A stretch of 64,000 nt of DNA from Beta vulgaris subsp. vulgaris (lineage: Eukaryota > Streptophyta > Magnoliopsida > Caryophyllales > Amaranthaceae). The position numbers and the translations under genes are program-made. The DNA is taken from the NCBI RefSeq assembly GCF_026745355.1, contig NC_079208.1, forward strand, positions 52,561,776-52,625,775, given 5' to 3'. A model generated the notes under the pieces. It did no database searches. It was given only the letters and a program-made list of their open reading frames with translations, and had not been told where the DNA came from. Shown piece after piece: positions 32,727-43,134 of this stretch; the first letter of the stretch is position 1; the number at the start of each line of letters is the position of its first letter.

Positions 32727-33537
32727 CAGGGGCGGATCCAGGATTTCGAATTTGGTGGGGTACCAAATTACAAAAAAAAAAAATTCACAATATCATATTT
32801 TAAAACAATGCAACACTTTAATTTTCACAACTTTAATAAATAATATTAAGTATTCAATACTATCTCTATTTTTAGTATATTTAACATATTGACTTTCACA
32901 TTCATCAACAGATGCAACTTTTATTTCAATTTGTTACTAAAGTTTATAAGAAGCTGATATAAATTTATTTAATGTAAATAGAAATCAAAACAAAATTTTA
33001 AATAGTATAATTAATTTTTAAGTATTTGTAAATAAATCTTGGTCATAATTAATATATTTGAATAATGTCGAAAGTCAAATTGTTTTATTTGTAAATGAAA
33101 GAAAAAGTAACCGTTATATCACAAACAAAAAAAATGGTTAAAATTAGAGTTAGAATTCAGGGAGATGGATACTATTTAAAATATGAAATGAAGATCCAAA
33201 CTGGAGAAGAAAGCTAAAATAGAGAAGAGAAAGAGTAAGAAGTAAAAAAGAAAAAAAACAAAACAAAACAAAAGCAAATAAGAAAGAAAAGAAAAAAAAG
33301 GGGCAGAAAATGCAGGTAGGGGAAGTCGAACCTCGAGGGGGGGGGGGGAACAACAATTACAATATTACATGTTACTAAGAGAACCACTGGACCAAGTTGC
33401 ATTATATGTTATTTTTTGCGCGTGTTTTAATTTTAACTATTGTAAAAATCTGCTTGACCGTTAAAAGTAAAAAGAATTCGATTTTTTTTTGGTGGGGCAC
33501 GTGCCATCCAGGACCCTTAATAGATCTGCCCCTGTTA
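32727..33537. mobile_element. hAT-like non-autonomous element
   Basis: The left end CAGGGGCGGATCCAGGATTT faces the right end reverse-complemented, which contains CAGGGGCAGATC and CCTGGATGGCACGTGCCCCACC. ATATGGG directly flanks both ends (32720-32726 and 33538-33544), with 7 of 8 bases kept if an 8-bp hAT duplication is assumed. The interior is AT-rich with an A/G-rich tract and a 12-G run. No transposase is present. Confidence 0.65.
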
Positions 33538-33544
33538 ATATGGG

Positions 33545-34930
33545 TCAGTCTTCCCTCCATTTATCGTAGTTGAATGCAGTGCATGAAGTAGAGATATATG
33601 AGATTTATATGGAAATTAGGTTTTTGGATCCGTACATTCAAAACATATAAATGATTCGTCACGTCTACTGGTCGATCGACCAGAAACTTTTTTGCGTAAT
33701 AAAAATGCACCATTATATTAATTACAAAGTTGTTTAGCAGATACATAATAATCATATGTGTTGTAAGACTTCTCCATATGCTATATTAGTTGTAGTATTA
33801 GACATCTAATGTTCTTTCCCACAAATTAGTATTATTAGTCATTAGGCACTTTTTACTCATAACTCTATAAAGGACTACATAAAATTGGTCAAATAATTGG
33901 TTTCGGGAGCAATGTTGACTTTTAACACGGCCAAAAGAAACTACCTTTTTTTTTTAAACGTCATAGGAAAATCTGTTCTATCTGACGAATAAATATCATA
34001 CGGAGTACAAATACCTTATTATTCCCCATTGCTACCTGAGATGATCAAAACTTGGATGATTCAGTTTCATACTTGCTTGATTATTACAAGCTCATAATTG
34101 TTAAACAAACCAGATGTTGGGTCAATATTCCTTAGTAGCATCACCGATTACGTACTAACCTTCAGTCTTATATAATGACTCAATAAACCAAAATATCTAA
34201 TGTTAATTAGGAATTCAGTGGAGTAAATTTTCATGCATTTCAAAGTTACGTGCACTTTTCCTTAGAGAATCAAATTGCATTTAAACTTAAAAGTTCTATT
34301 AACTCCCCGAGTAACTCGGACAATACATGATCATTCACCGTCTCCACTGTCTCATGAGTCGAAGCAAGAATAACCATCGTTTGAAAATAGTTAGATTCCT
34401 ATAAATGATCCTCTAGGTGGCCAAATATATGTTTTCACTATAGTTGATATAAAATTATTTCCACTATCTATAAAATTAAACATGAGTATACAGTACCCAT
34501 ACGATGATATCTACTATTTTGTCTAAAGTTAAATAACTTACATATCATCTAATTATGATAAGGATGATGATCAAAAAATTCTAATCGAATATTGATCAAA
34601 CCAATAAGTTCATTTTCAGAACTTGCTCGCAAATAATTTAACGGGGTAAACATTATTGTAGACATATTAGAATTAACGATAATTCTATTATTTAGAAGTA
34701 GATCGTGTATATATATATTCATCCAACTAAAAATGAACTCAACAACCAACTCCTATTGGGATATATTAAAATAGATTTATGGTGATGTTTATTTTCTACT
34801 TTAAATAAGAAATGAACTTACTTCATTCCCTAAATGTACAAAGTCTTAAATGCACACATTTGATCATCAAAATTTCTAATATACTTAACAAATGGATCCA
34901 TGCATATGTTATATGATATATTAACAAATA
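33545..34930. other. Intergenic AT-rich DNA
   Basis: No coding or element structure is recognised. A perfect 16-bp palindrome, CTGGTCGATCGACCAG, lies at 33668-33683. Confidence 0.4.
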
Positions 34931-35167
34931 CTCCCTCTCCTCTATTAGTTTACCCCTTTCTTTTGCACAAAGTTTTAAGAGAAATAATGTTGTGGATCAT
35001 AGAAAGAAAGATAAACTATTATTTTATATTAAAGTTGAATGTATGTGTGATGAAAAGTTTGTGGTCCCATTTCAAAAATAGCAAAAAAAAAAAAAGAAAG
35101 GGGTAAACTAATTAATAAGGGACACTCTTAGAAAGAATACGGGTAAACTAAGAGAGGACGGAGGGAG
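34931..35167. mobile_element. Stowaway-like MITE 2
   Basis: The 237-bp element has TA on both sides (34929-34930 and 35168-35169). CTCCCTCTCCTCTATTAGTT faces the complement of AACTAAGAGAGGACGGAGGG. Confidence 0.85.
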
Positions 35168-35340
35168 TACAAAGTATTAAGATAAAATTAGATTAAAATT
35201 TTATATCCTGACCTTGAAACAAAAGAAATGAATGAAATTCTAGAGAAAAAATATATATAAGAATAATTTTATTGGGTCAGAATAAGAAAACGAACATAAA
35301 CTTTCACATTTTAAATTGTTACAAGGACTCAAACTTTACA

Positions 35341-35690
35341 TCTATACAAATATATTAAAAGGCGTGCGTGACAATGTATACACGGCACATGACACATCTG
35401 TTACTCCACTATAATTGCCTAATATGTACACAAGTCATGTCAATTAACAAAAGTAAAATTAGCTTGCAACAAAATTTGAACACATGACAATATGACATCT
35501 TACTATTATACATGACACCATTACCATCTTAACCAACTCTTAATTATGCTTCAAGTAATCAAGTGTCCACATTATTATATTTGTACCTTTTAAATGTTAA
35601 GTTTTCCTTAATATATTTTAATGGGAAAGGAAAAAAGTGCATATCAAGTTGGAAAACAATACCAACCCAAAACAACGCCCGGACCCATAG
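35341..35690 (+). mobile_element. Helitron copy H1
   Basis: It starts TCTATACAAATATATTAAAA after an A and ends near CAACGCCCGGACCCATAG before a T; the usual CTAG has become ATAG. It is 350 bp, like copy H2 at 38034. The antisense tRNA-like block (TTTGAACACATGACA ... CCATCTTAACCAACTC) is clear. The CACGTGGC box is decayed to CACATGAC. A Stowaway element sits 10 bp further on. Confidence 0.6.
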
Positions 35691-35699
35691 TAATAATTA

Positions 35700-36014
35700 C
35701 TCCATCCGTTTCCTAAAGATCTTCCATCTTTTCGTTTAAGTGCGTTTCCAAAAGATCTTCCCTTTTTTACTTTATTCCTTATTTGGATTTTTTTTTTTCC
35801 TTTTAACCCTCTCATATCCCTTTCATATGGTCCACCATTACATTATTAATTTAATTTTACTCCCTTTCTTTCTCCTACTTTAACCCTTTTTATTTGTTTA
35901 TTTATCTTAACCCCTTTGTCTCTCCTACTTTACCCATCCCATACCCCACACCAATGGATCCTCCTTGGCACTGTAGGAACAGTAACAAGGAAGATCTTTA
36001 GGAAACGGAGGGGG
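35700..36014. mobile_element. Stowaway-like MITE 3
   Basis: The 315-bp element is flanked by TA (35698-35699 and 36015-36016). CTCCATCCGTTTCCTAAAGA faces the complement of TCTTTAGGAAACGGAGGGGG, about 28 bp of matching ends. The repeated word AAGATCTTCC also occurs internally. Confidence 0.88.
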
Positions 36015-36030
36015 TAGATAACTACACATA

Positions 36031-36283
36031 CTACCTCTGTTTTTATTTAGTTGCAACATTTACCTTTTTGCACAAACTTTAAGAATTGAAAAAAGAGAGT
36101 ATAATTGAGTAATTGACCCACTTGCCCCTGCTACTAATACTGATGATCAGGTTCAAAATAGTAGGTGAAGTAAGGGTAATATAGTCAAAATATCCCAAAA
36201 GCTTTCCTAGAAAGGGAAATGTTGGAACTAATAAAAAACACCTGAAAGTAGAAATTGTTGCAACTAAAGAAAAACAGAGGTAG
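36031..36283. mobile_element. Stowaway-like MITE 4
   Basis: The 253-bp element is flanked by TA (36029-36030 and 36284-36285). CTACCTCTGTTTTTATTTAG faces CTAAAGAAAAACAGAGGTAG, a strongly matched inverted pair. Confidence 0.88.
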
Positions 36284-36350
36284 TATAAGAAAAGTGTCTA
36301 ATAGAAAAAAAGATGAAGGAGACCCATTGTAATAGATTTAAAAATTAATA

Positions 36351-36612
36351 CGCCCTTTGTGCTCTTCTTTTAATGTTTCTCACTGTGCGTAAATTCGTTA
36401 ATGAATTTTTTTCACCTTAAATATTTTCAATTACATGTTAGTAAAAAATATAACATTTGAATATTAATAAATTACTCATTGAGATGAATCAATTTAGACT
36501 TCACATGATTATTTTTTTGTCTTATATATTGAAATTAATTTGAAAAATTGTCTCTAATTATAAATAATATTAAAATTTTAAATGATAAAGATAAAAAAAA
36601 TACAGAGAAGAG
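36351..36612. mobile_element. Degenerate Stowaway-like MITE 5
   Basis: TA flanks both ends (36349-36350 and 36613-36614), but the inverted ends are decayed. The interior (36420-36540) carries the shared core seen at 21880-21985 and in the element at 40247. Confidence 0.55.
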
Positions 36613-36614
36613 TA

Positions 36615-37500
36615 CTACCTAGCAATAATATTGGTGACAATGCTAAACTAATAATGAATTAGGGTTTAAGACAGAAGGGAAAAAAATCAGAAAAAAGGAT
36701 CCGAAGAAGTCGGCATATATAGAGAATAAAGGTGGTACAAATGATTTAGCCATTATATGAGAGACAAGTTGCAATAAGAGTCAGTCAAATGAGAGTTATG
36801 GTGTACATTAATCGGGAAATCTGATCATCCTAGTGCTTTCTCTTGATAGGAAAATTTGACAATTAATGTACAATTTGGGACCCTCCAAATCGAGGGCAAA
36901 CAAAATTTTCGCGTCTTATGAGTTCAGAAATAACTCTACATCTGCAACTCTATCATAAAAATGGTCCAAAGACGAAAAGCCTATAAGCACCTAAGATTAG
37001 TCAAGGAGCTCTTCAAGAAGAAAAAAAAATGGAGAGCAATTCTATCTCAATATTGATACTTTTTAGGTGCTCTCCCTTCGCTCTTTATAGAGAAATTTTG
37101 GAAAATTGCTCTCCTCAAGAGCGTTGAGAGAGCATGCTCTTAGTATAGTATGATAACGCATGTCATTGAAAATATTTTTTAAAAAATAACAATTAAAGAT
37201 AATAATAAATTGGAAAGCATATTGGAGAGTGATACATTGTTAGCAATTTTTGAAGAGGCCGGTGATCTTGAAGAAAGAGAAAGTTAAAAATGGATTGGAG
37301 AGTAATCTTGCAGAACTATATTTATGTTGGCGCTATGCATTTTATATTTGAACGTTAACATATTATTGATCGTTTCAGCATAACATACATGTGACACATG
37401 TTCAAACATATATGTTTAAGCACATAGTTTTAGGTGCTCCTAGTAACACCTAAGAATTTGCACCACATAAACATTAAATACTATTATGGCAAACACATAA
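36615..37500. other. Intergenic DNA
   Basis: No gene is recognised. Around 36980-37140 words such as AGGTGCTCTCC, AGAGCACC and GAGAGCA appear in both orientations, suggesting a worn inverted-repeat element without clear ends. Confidence 0.35.
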
Positions 37501-37504
37501 AATT

Positions 37505-37665
37505 GAGACTAATATTTTAGTAGTCAACGCCTGAGAGTAAGGGGGATATAAGGGAATCCCTACTCCCAAGCACTAGTAGATAGTGGGCTTCGAACTCGTG
37601 ACATCCAAGTCACAAGGTGAGTACAGTTCTCCACCACTTCCATCAAACAAGCTTGGTTAAATTGA
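37505..37665 (-). mobile_element. SINE-like sequence (tRNA-derived head)
   Basis: On the minus strand the sequence reads GATGGAAGTGGTGGAGAACTG (A-box-like) and, about 40 nt on, GTCACGAGTTCGAAGCCC (B-box-like). This spacing and wording match the RNA polymerase III promoter of tRNA-derived SINEs. A clear 3' tail and target duplication were not found, so it may be truncated. Confidence 0.5.
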
Positions 37666-38033
37666 GACTAATATAATTGAGTATAATTAAACTTGCAAAA
37701 TAAAATGATAAAGTATCTAATTTGATGTCAAAACTTGGTATTTTATAATTTTTTTGATTAATTATTAAGTTAGCCTTTTTTTTTTTGAATAAAAAGCCAT
37801 AGTAGGGCTCCTCAGAATAAGATATCCCCCAGTTCTATGAAGGAACTACTCAATTTCTATCATGTGGTCAAAGTTCATGCTTTTTAATATATACACATGG
37901 CAATTAAAACATGTGATATGTTGTTGGATATGTCGCAATTTTTATATTTGAATATCTCTTATATATTTTTTTACTAATAAGAAATTTAGGATATTAGTAA
38001 AAGCAAACATATATAAGAGTCAAAATCTATATA

Positions 38034-38377
38034 TCTATACAAATATATTAAAATGCGTGCATGACAATGTATACATGTCACGTGGCACTTTTGTTATTAC
38101 TCAACTAGAATTGTCCAACATGTACATAAGTCATGTCAATTAACAAAAGTAAAATTAGCTTGCAACAAGATTTGAACTTGTAAACTCTTACTATTATACA
38201 TAACATAATTACCATCTCAACCAACTTTTAATCATGCTTTAAGTGTCCACTATTATATTTCTACCTTTTAAATGTTGAGTTTTCCTTAATACTATATTTT
38301 AACGGGAATGGAAAAAAATGCATATCAAGTTCGGAAACAAAATACCAACTCGGGGCAACGCCGGGCCCAAATACTAG
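38034..38377 (+). mobile_element. Helitron copy H2
   Basis: It starts TCTATACAAATATATTAAAA after an A and ends CAACGCCGGGCCCAAATACTAG before a T, as Helitrons insert between A and T and end CTRR. The 344-bp copy holds TCACGTGGCAC near position 50, an antisense tRNA-like block, and a GC-rich potential hairpin just before the end. Confidence 0.75.
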
Positions 38378-38456
38378 TATATATCTAAAACTCAAGACAA
38401 ACAAATGTCATACTGCCACATGTACTCTTCCCTCCCCCACACAATCAAATGAGACA

Positions 38457-39269
38457 TTTATACAAATATATTAAAAGGCATGCAAAAAAAAAAAAACTTA
38501 TGTGTCACGTGGCACTTTTCTCAAATTTCTAATGTAAATGTTTTATGTCTATGTGTATTCGTCACTTTTTAAAAAATGTGTAAGTGTAAGGTATTGAACA
38601 CGTGACATTTGAAATGAAAAGTAAGAGCTTAACCATAATACACTATGACTTTGTTGTCTAATTAATGTTTCAAATAAAATATGATGAAGTCCTGTAATAA
38701 TTATAATTAACTAAAAAGACTTAACGAGTTTTAAGTTTTGTTCAGTTTTAAGTTTTTCACGGAACTTTTATAAAATTCAAGCAGTGCAAATATTATGTTC
38801 TAGAGAAAAATTTAATGAGTTCTAGAATACACACCTGTTAAAACTGAATAAAATTGTAGGGGTTGTTCAGGTCATAAGTAAAAAAAACTTGTTAAAAGTT
38901 AATTCATGTACAAGCTTTACTTGCTACTGGAATAAATGAAGGTTGACTTGTTAAAAACGGTCAACGCGAAGGTTGACTTATTCTTGACAATTTTTCCTAA
39001 ACAAATATATACATCTCTAACACTCTTATTACGTAACTTACAAGAGAATATTGATGTCATATTCTCTTACCACAATTCCTTTTAAGGTATTGTTTTCAAA
39101 CTCAAACCTTTTAATTTTTTTTTGCTTATCACGTCGTGACGTGAATTTTTCAATTTTTTAATGGACAAAAAAATACGAAAAGTAGCAAAATAAATTATGA
39201 AATTTAAACATAATAATTATTTGTTTATTGTAACTGACCCGAGACATCGTCCGGACAAAAAAAAACTAG
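38457..39269 (+). mobile_element. Helitron copy H3, longer and diverged
   Basis: It begins TTTATACAAATATATTAAAA, with the first TC changed to TT, and carries TCACGTGGCAC near 38507. It has an antisense tRNA-like block (GAACACGTGACATTTG ... AGCTTAACCAT) and ends ACTAG before T at 39269. At 813 bp it is longer than its relatives, so it may contain other inserted sequence (38650-39180). Confidence 0.5.
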
Positions 39270-39442
39270 TTAAACAATAAAAATGTGTGATTCAAGACTC
39301 GAACCCATGACTTCTCATTTGATATGCTAATGAACTAACTAACTACACTACAATGCTCATGATGGTATTTGTAGGGGGGGGGGGAGGATCATTTAAAGAC
39401 AAAATATTTCAGTTTTTGAAGACTTCAAATGCACACAACACA

Positions 39443-39705
39443 TCTATACTAATATATTAAAAGGCGTGTGTAAATCAAGAACGGTGCCACGTGGCGCTCT
39501 CTCTAGGGAGTTTTAGTTCATGTAATCCATGTACAATGAAAAAAATTAGAAATTGCATAGTATGGGTTTCGATCCCGTGACCTCAAGCTCATGTACTAAA
39601 GTTTTAACCACTAGACGAAGTTGTATTTAGTGATATTATATCAAAGTACAATATTAATAAATGAAAATTTTCTTACCCGGGGCATAGCCCGAGCCTAATA
39701 ACTAG
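39443..39705 (+). mobile_element. Helitron copy H4, short intact copy
   Basis: It starts TCTATACTAATATATTAAAA after an A and ends CCCGGGGCATAGCCCGAGCC then TAATAACTAG before a T. CCCGGGG...CCCGAG can form a small hairpin 10 nt before the CTAG. At about +45 lies GCCACGTGGCGC. The later part contains, antisense, a tRNA-like A box (GTCTAGTGGTTAAAAC) and B box (GGGATCGAAACCC). The 263-bp copy has no coding capacity. Confidence 0.8.
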
Positions 39706-39930
39706 TTAACTAATTAATCTGAAGCATATATCCCGAGATAAGAACTAGTGTATACATCAAAAACAAAGGTGGTACCAATATAAAAGTTTTCATTGCAAAA
39801 CCTTTCATTTTCTTATATCAGATGCAAAGGTAAATTTTGAAGAGTTCACTAACGATATAATAATTACCTTCTATTAAATTAAATAGTCGAAACGACTAGA
39901 TAAGATTATGCGTTGTGACACATAATTATA

Positions 39931-40246
39931 TTTATACAAATATATTAAAAGACATTCCCATTAAAAAAACAGTGCCGAACACATGATCTTTGAAATGATT
40001 TGTAAGAGTTTATCCACTAATCCACCATAATTTTAGTGGTTAATGTTTCAAACTAAAACATAATAAAAACTTATAATTATATGTAATTATAAAGAATAGG
40101 CAAACCTTTTAATCTCTAATACTTTTATTAACTACTTTATATTGTTTTATATTGTATTGTATTGTATTGTATTGTATTAATATTGTTATTACTATTATTT
40201 ATTTATTAATTAATGATAGCTAAATTATTATCATTACTATTAGTTA
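39931..40246 (+). mobile_element. Helitron copy H6, 5' part, then simple repeats
   Basis: TTTATACAAATATATTAAAA at 39931 is the family's 5' end. The antisense tRNA-like block (CGAACACATGATCTTTGA ... TTTATCCACTAATCCACC) follows. No CTAG end was found. The sequence continues into (TATTG)n repeats at 40140-40180 and AT-rich DNA. Confidence 0.45.
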
Positions 40247-40501
40247 CTCCCTCTGTTTTTTTTGTATTCTCACTTTCTTATGCGCGTCTCCCAATGCATC
40301 TATTTGAACTTAAATATCATTAATTATATATTAGTAAAAATTATAACGATTGAATGTTAATAATGTACTAATTGAGACGAATCAAACAAGACCCCACATG
40401 ACTATATTTTTTCTTATAAATTGAAAAACATGGAGAAAGATTCTCCCTAAGAAAGAATAGTGTCAAGATTTCAAGTGAGAAAGATAAAAAAACAGAGGGA
40501 G
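40247..40501. mobile_element. Stowaway-like MITE 6
   Basis: The 255-bp element is flanked by TA (40245-40246 and 40502-40503). CTCCCTCTGTTTTTTTTGTA faces the complement of AGATAAAAAAACAGAGGGAG. Its centre contains GAGACGAATCAAACAAGACC and the surrounding 90-bp core also seen at 21880-21985. Confidence 0.85.
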
Positions 40502-40729
40502 TATAATTTAGTTCAGTTTAGTTGTTATATGTCGAAAAGAACAAACCCTTAGTATGGAGTATAAATCATATTTAATAATTGGGTGGAATTGTAAGATTTT
40601 TACTTTACAACTTATTGGTCGAATGTTCAAATCTTACTTTACAAACTTATTTTTTTTATTTTTCATTAGAAAAGACGATTGTCCAAAAATCAACTCCTGT
40701 TAGGCTACTAGTATGTAGGACACACCAGC

Positions 40730-41159
40730 TAGAGGTGGGCATGGGCCGTGCCGGGACGGCCCACGTGCCAAGCTCGCGTGCCTCGTGCCACAACGTGCCG
40801 TGCCAAAACGGACCAAGAAATGCTCGTGCCGTGCGGGGCTCGTGCCAAGTTGTAAAATATGAGGCCCATGCACGACCCGACCCACGTGTCGTGTCGTGCC
40901 GGGCCGGGCCGGGCCATCGTGCCTTATACAAATTTTAAATATTATGAAATTTTAACCAAAATAAGCGTGCCAACTTGCGGGCCGGCCCGTCGTGCTGGTG
41001 CCGGGTTCGTGCCAAACTTTTAGAATGTTGTTCATGCGTGGCCCACGGCCCACCACTCGTGCCGGCGTGCCGTGTCGTACTCATATTGGGCTCGTGCTGG
41101 GCTCAAATCGTGCCGTGTCGGGCTGACCCTCGTGTCAGCCCGACCCATGCCCAGCTCTT
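40730..41159. mobile_element. hAT-type MITE rich in GTGCCG repeats
   Basis: The element is flanked by ACACCAGC at 40722-40729 and 41160-41167, a perfect 8-bp duplication as made by hAT transposases. The ends are TAGAGGTGGGCATGGGC and, reverse-complemented, AAGAGCTGGGCATGGGTC. The 430-bp interior is GC-rich, made of repeated CGTGCC, GGGCCGGGCC and GGCCCACG words. The open frames over this stretch on both strands are by-products of that repeat composition. Confidence 0.88.
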
Positions 41160-41167
41160 ACACCAGC

Positions 41168-41655
41168 TCACAGGATGGGAACAAGGCAAAATAACCCAAA
41201 AGTGAATTACCAACATATTAGTGAGATAAGGATTTGAAGCATAAACAATGCCCTAAAATTCGAAATAATACTCCATTGAAAATTGAAATACCACCTCTCC
41301 CTCTACTCTATAAACTTTTGTTTTTTGAAACCCTTACTCTACAAACTTTTTATTTATTTATTGAGCCCCCTTTACTCTACAAACTTTTATAATACATATT
41401 CCTCATCTTCTTGTTAGGCAACAAATAAAAGAAAATCGTAGATACTTGTCTTTGCTCCTTTTTGAAAGGGTCTATTTTAACAAGTTGAACCTTTCTCTTT
41501 TGTACTTCCGTGATGCTACATACTTACTTTAGACTTCGTCAAGCGTCGATTAATTAGGTCCGACATTGGATTCTTTTATCTTGAAATATCAAATAGAAGT
41601 ATATTTTTGAACCAGCACATGCTTACAACTTACTTCAAACTACTCTTCAAATTCT
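41168..41655. other. Intergenic DNA
   Basis: Contains a local repeat of CTCTACAAACTTTTTATTTA and TACTCTACAAACTTTTATAA (about 41330-41400). No gene or element end is recognised. Confidence 0.4.
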
Positions 41656-41659
41656 AAAC

Positions 41660-42258
41660 GGCTAAACATCGCCTAAAATTAATTAAAATCATTCCGATCA
41701 TATCAAAAATTTCCAACTTTACCTTTTTTTTTTCCAAACTACCACCTCCTGCCACAACAAGCCCACCACCACCTCCTACCACAACTAGCCCACCACCACC
41801 TCCAACTCCCCACCGCCACCTTGTCAACCACCCATATTTCGAAAAATTTTTGGGGTCATGAGTCGAACATTTGGCTAGGAAGTCTGACCCATGTCCCGAA
41901 CGTCCATATCAAACGTTCGGGCCATAGGTCGAACTTCCTAGCCAGACGTTCGCCCCCTTAAAAAATTTTTTAAGTTAAGGGTCGAACATCCTGGCCAGGA
42001 CGTTCGCCCCCTTGAAAAAATTTTAAGTTAAGGGTTGAACATCCTGGCCAGGACGTTTGACCCATGGCCCAAACATCTGGCCCGGACGTTGGGGCCACGG
42101 GTTGAACGTCCTCGCCAAAAGTTTGACCCTTAGCTTTAATTAAAATCACTTTTTTTGTGGCATGGGTGGTGGCGAGTGGTGGAAAAAAGAGGAGGGTAAA
42201 ATAGTAAATTCAAAGTGAAACTGGGGCGATTTTAAATAATTTAGGGGCGATGTTTAAC
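41660..42258. mobile_element. TIR element with GAACGTCC-repeat core
   Basis: The left end GGCTAAACATCGCCTAAAATT faces the right end reverse-complemented, GTTAAACATCGCCCCTAAATT. Inside are CCACCACCACC-rich sequence (41740-41830) and then a core (41860-42130) of repeats containing GTCGAACATCCTGGCCAGGACGTTCG-type inverted motifs, with a period of roughly 60 bp. The ends resemble those of the elements at 43135 and 56030. The target duplication was not established. Confidence 0.6.
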
Positions 42259-42317
42259 AAACTACATTTACACCTTTAGAAGAAAAATAGGTAGCCCATA
42301 TTATTTTCAAATAACAA

Positions 42318-42524
42318 GGGCATGTTCTTTTTGACATAAAATAACTGAATTGAACTGATTGCAACTGAACTGAATTGAACTGATTGCAACTGAACTGAAA
42401 TGAATTAAATTATAACTTATAGAGATGGTAATTGAAATTGAACTGAACTGATTATAACTGATGGTAACTAAACTGAATTAAACTGAATTGAACTAGACTA
42501 AAAATAAGTTGGATAGAGCAAACC
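42318..42524. mobile_element. MITE of the GAACTGAACT type, degraded
   Basis: GGGCATGTTCTTTTTGACAT faces, reverse-complemented, GGTTTGCTCTATCCAACTTA. The interior is TTGAACTGATTGCAACTGA repeats. Its ends and composition resemble the MITEs at 6213 and 32465. No clear target duplication remains. Confidence 0.55.
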
Positions 42525-43134
42525 TTAAATAAATCCACAACAATAATATCTAGTCTAAATTAAACTCTAAAGTCTAAAGCACGAGTATATTGTAGCACTT
42601 ACTACTATCATAATTCATAATATTACAATAAATATCAAATCATGAATCAATGAAAAGTATTCTAGAGAACGTACATATTGTTCACATGCTAAGAAAATAA
42701 AAAGGCAAGGTGAGTGTTAAAACGTCAATTGACGATTGTGACATGTAGAAATTACAAAACTAAATGTTGTGAGCTTGTGGGTCTCATGACTAATCTGGAG
42801 CGTTGTATTGTCTTTGATCATAAATAATTATATTCTTTCCAGATATGTCCAGTTGTCAGAATCAATGAAAAATAAATTGTCTGAAAATATCACATTTTTT
42901 GTGTCAAATTGTTTAATGTGACTCGTGACTTTATCCATCTCCTCTTACTTCTTAGAGCCAATTTGGTAAGTCGGCAACAAGCAAGTAGGCAAACATGTAT
43001 TGTTGGCAACCAGGCAGCAAGGAGTAAGAGTATGGCATGTTGATGAAATTTACTAGTACTTCTTTGGTGAGTGGTAATTAATAGTAACAAATTTACCGTT
43101 AATATCATGAAGGAAATCGATGTCTAGATGAATA
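42525..43134. other. Intergenic DNA
   Basis: Nothing recognised. The minus-strand frame at 42890-43108 has no family features. Confidence 0.4.

Noticed and set aside
33150..33402. Phe/Pro-rich minus-strand frames
   Set aside because: Reverse translation of A/G-rich tracts in a hAT-like element. No coding signature.
40579..41205. Multiple overlapping frames across the GTGCCG-rich stretch
   Set aside because: They lie inside a hAT MITE with defined ends and target duplication, and are open only because the sequence is GC-rich.
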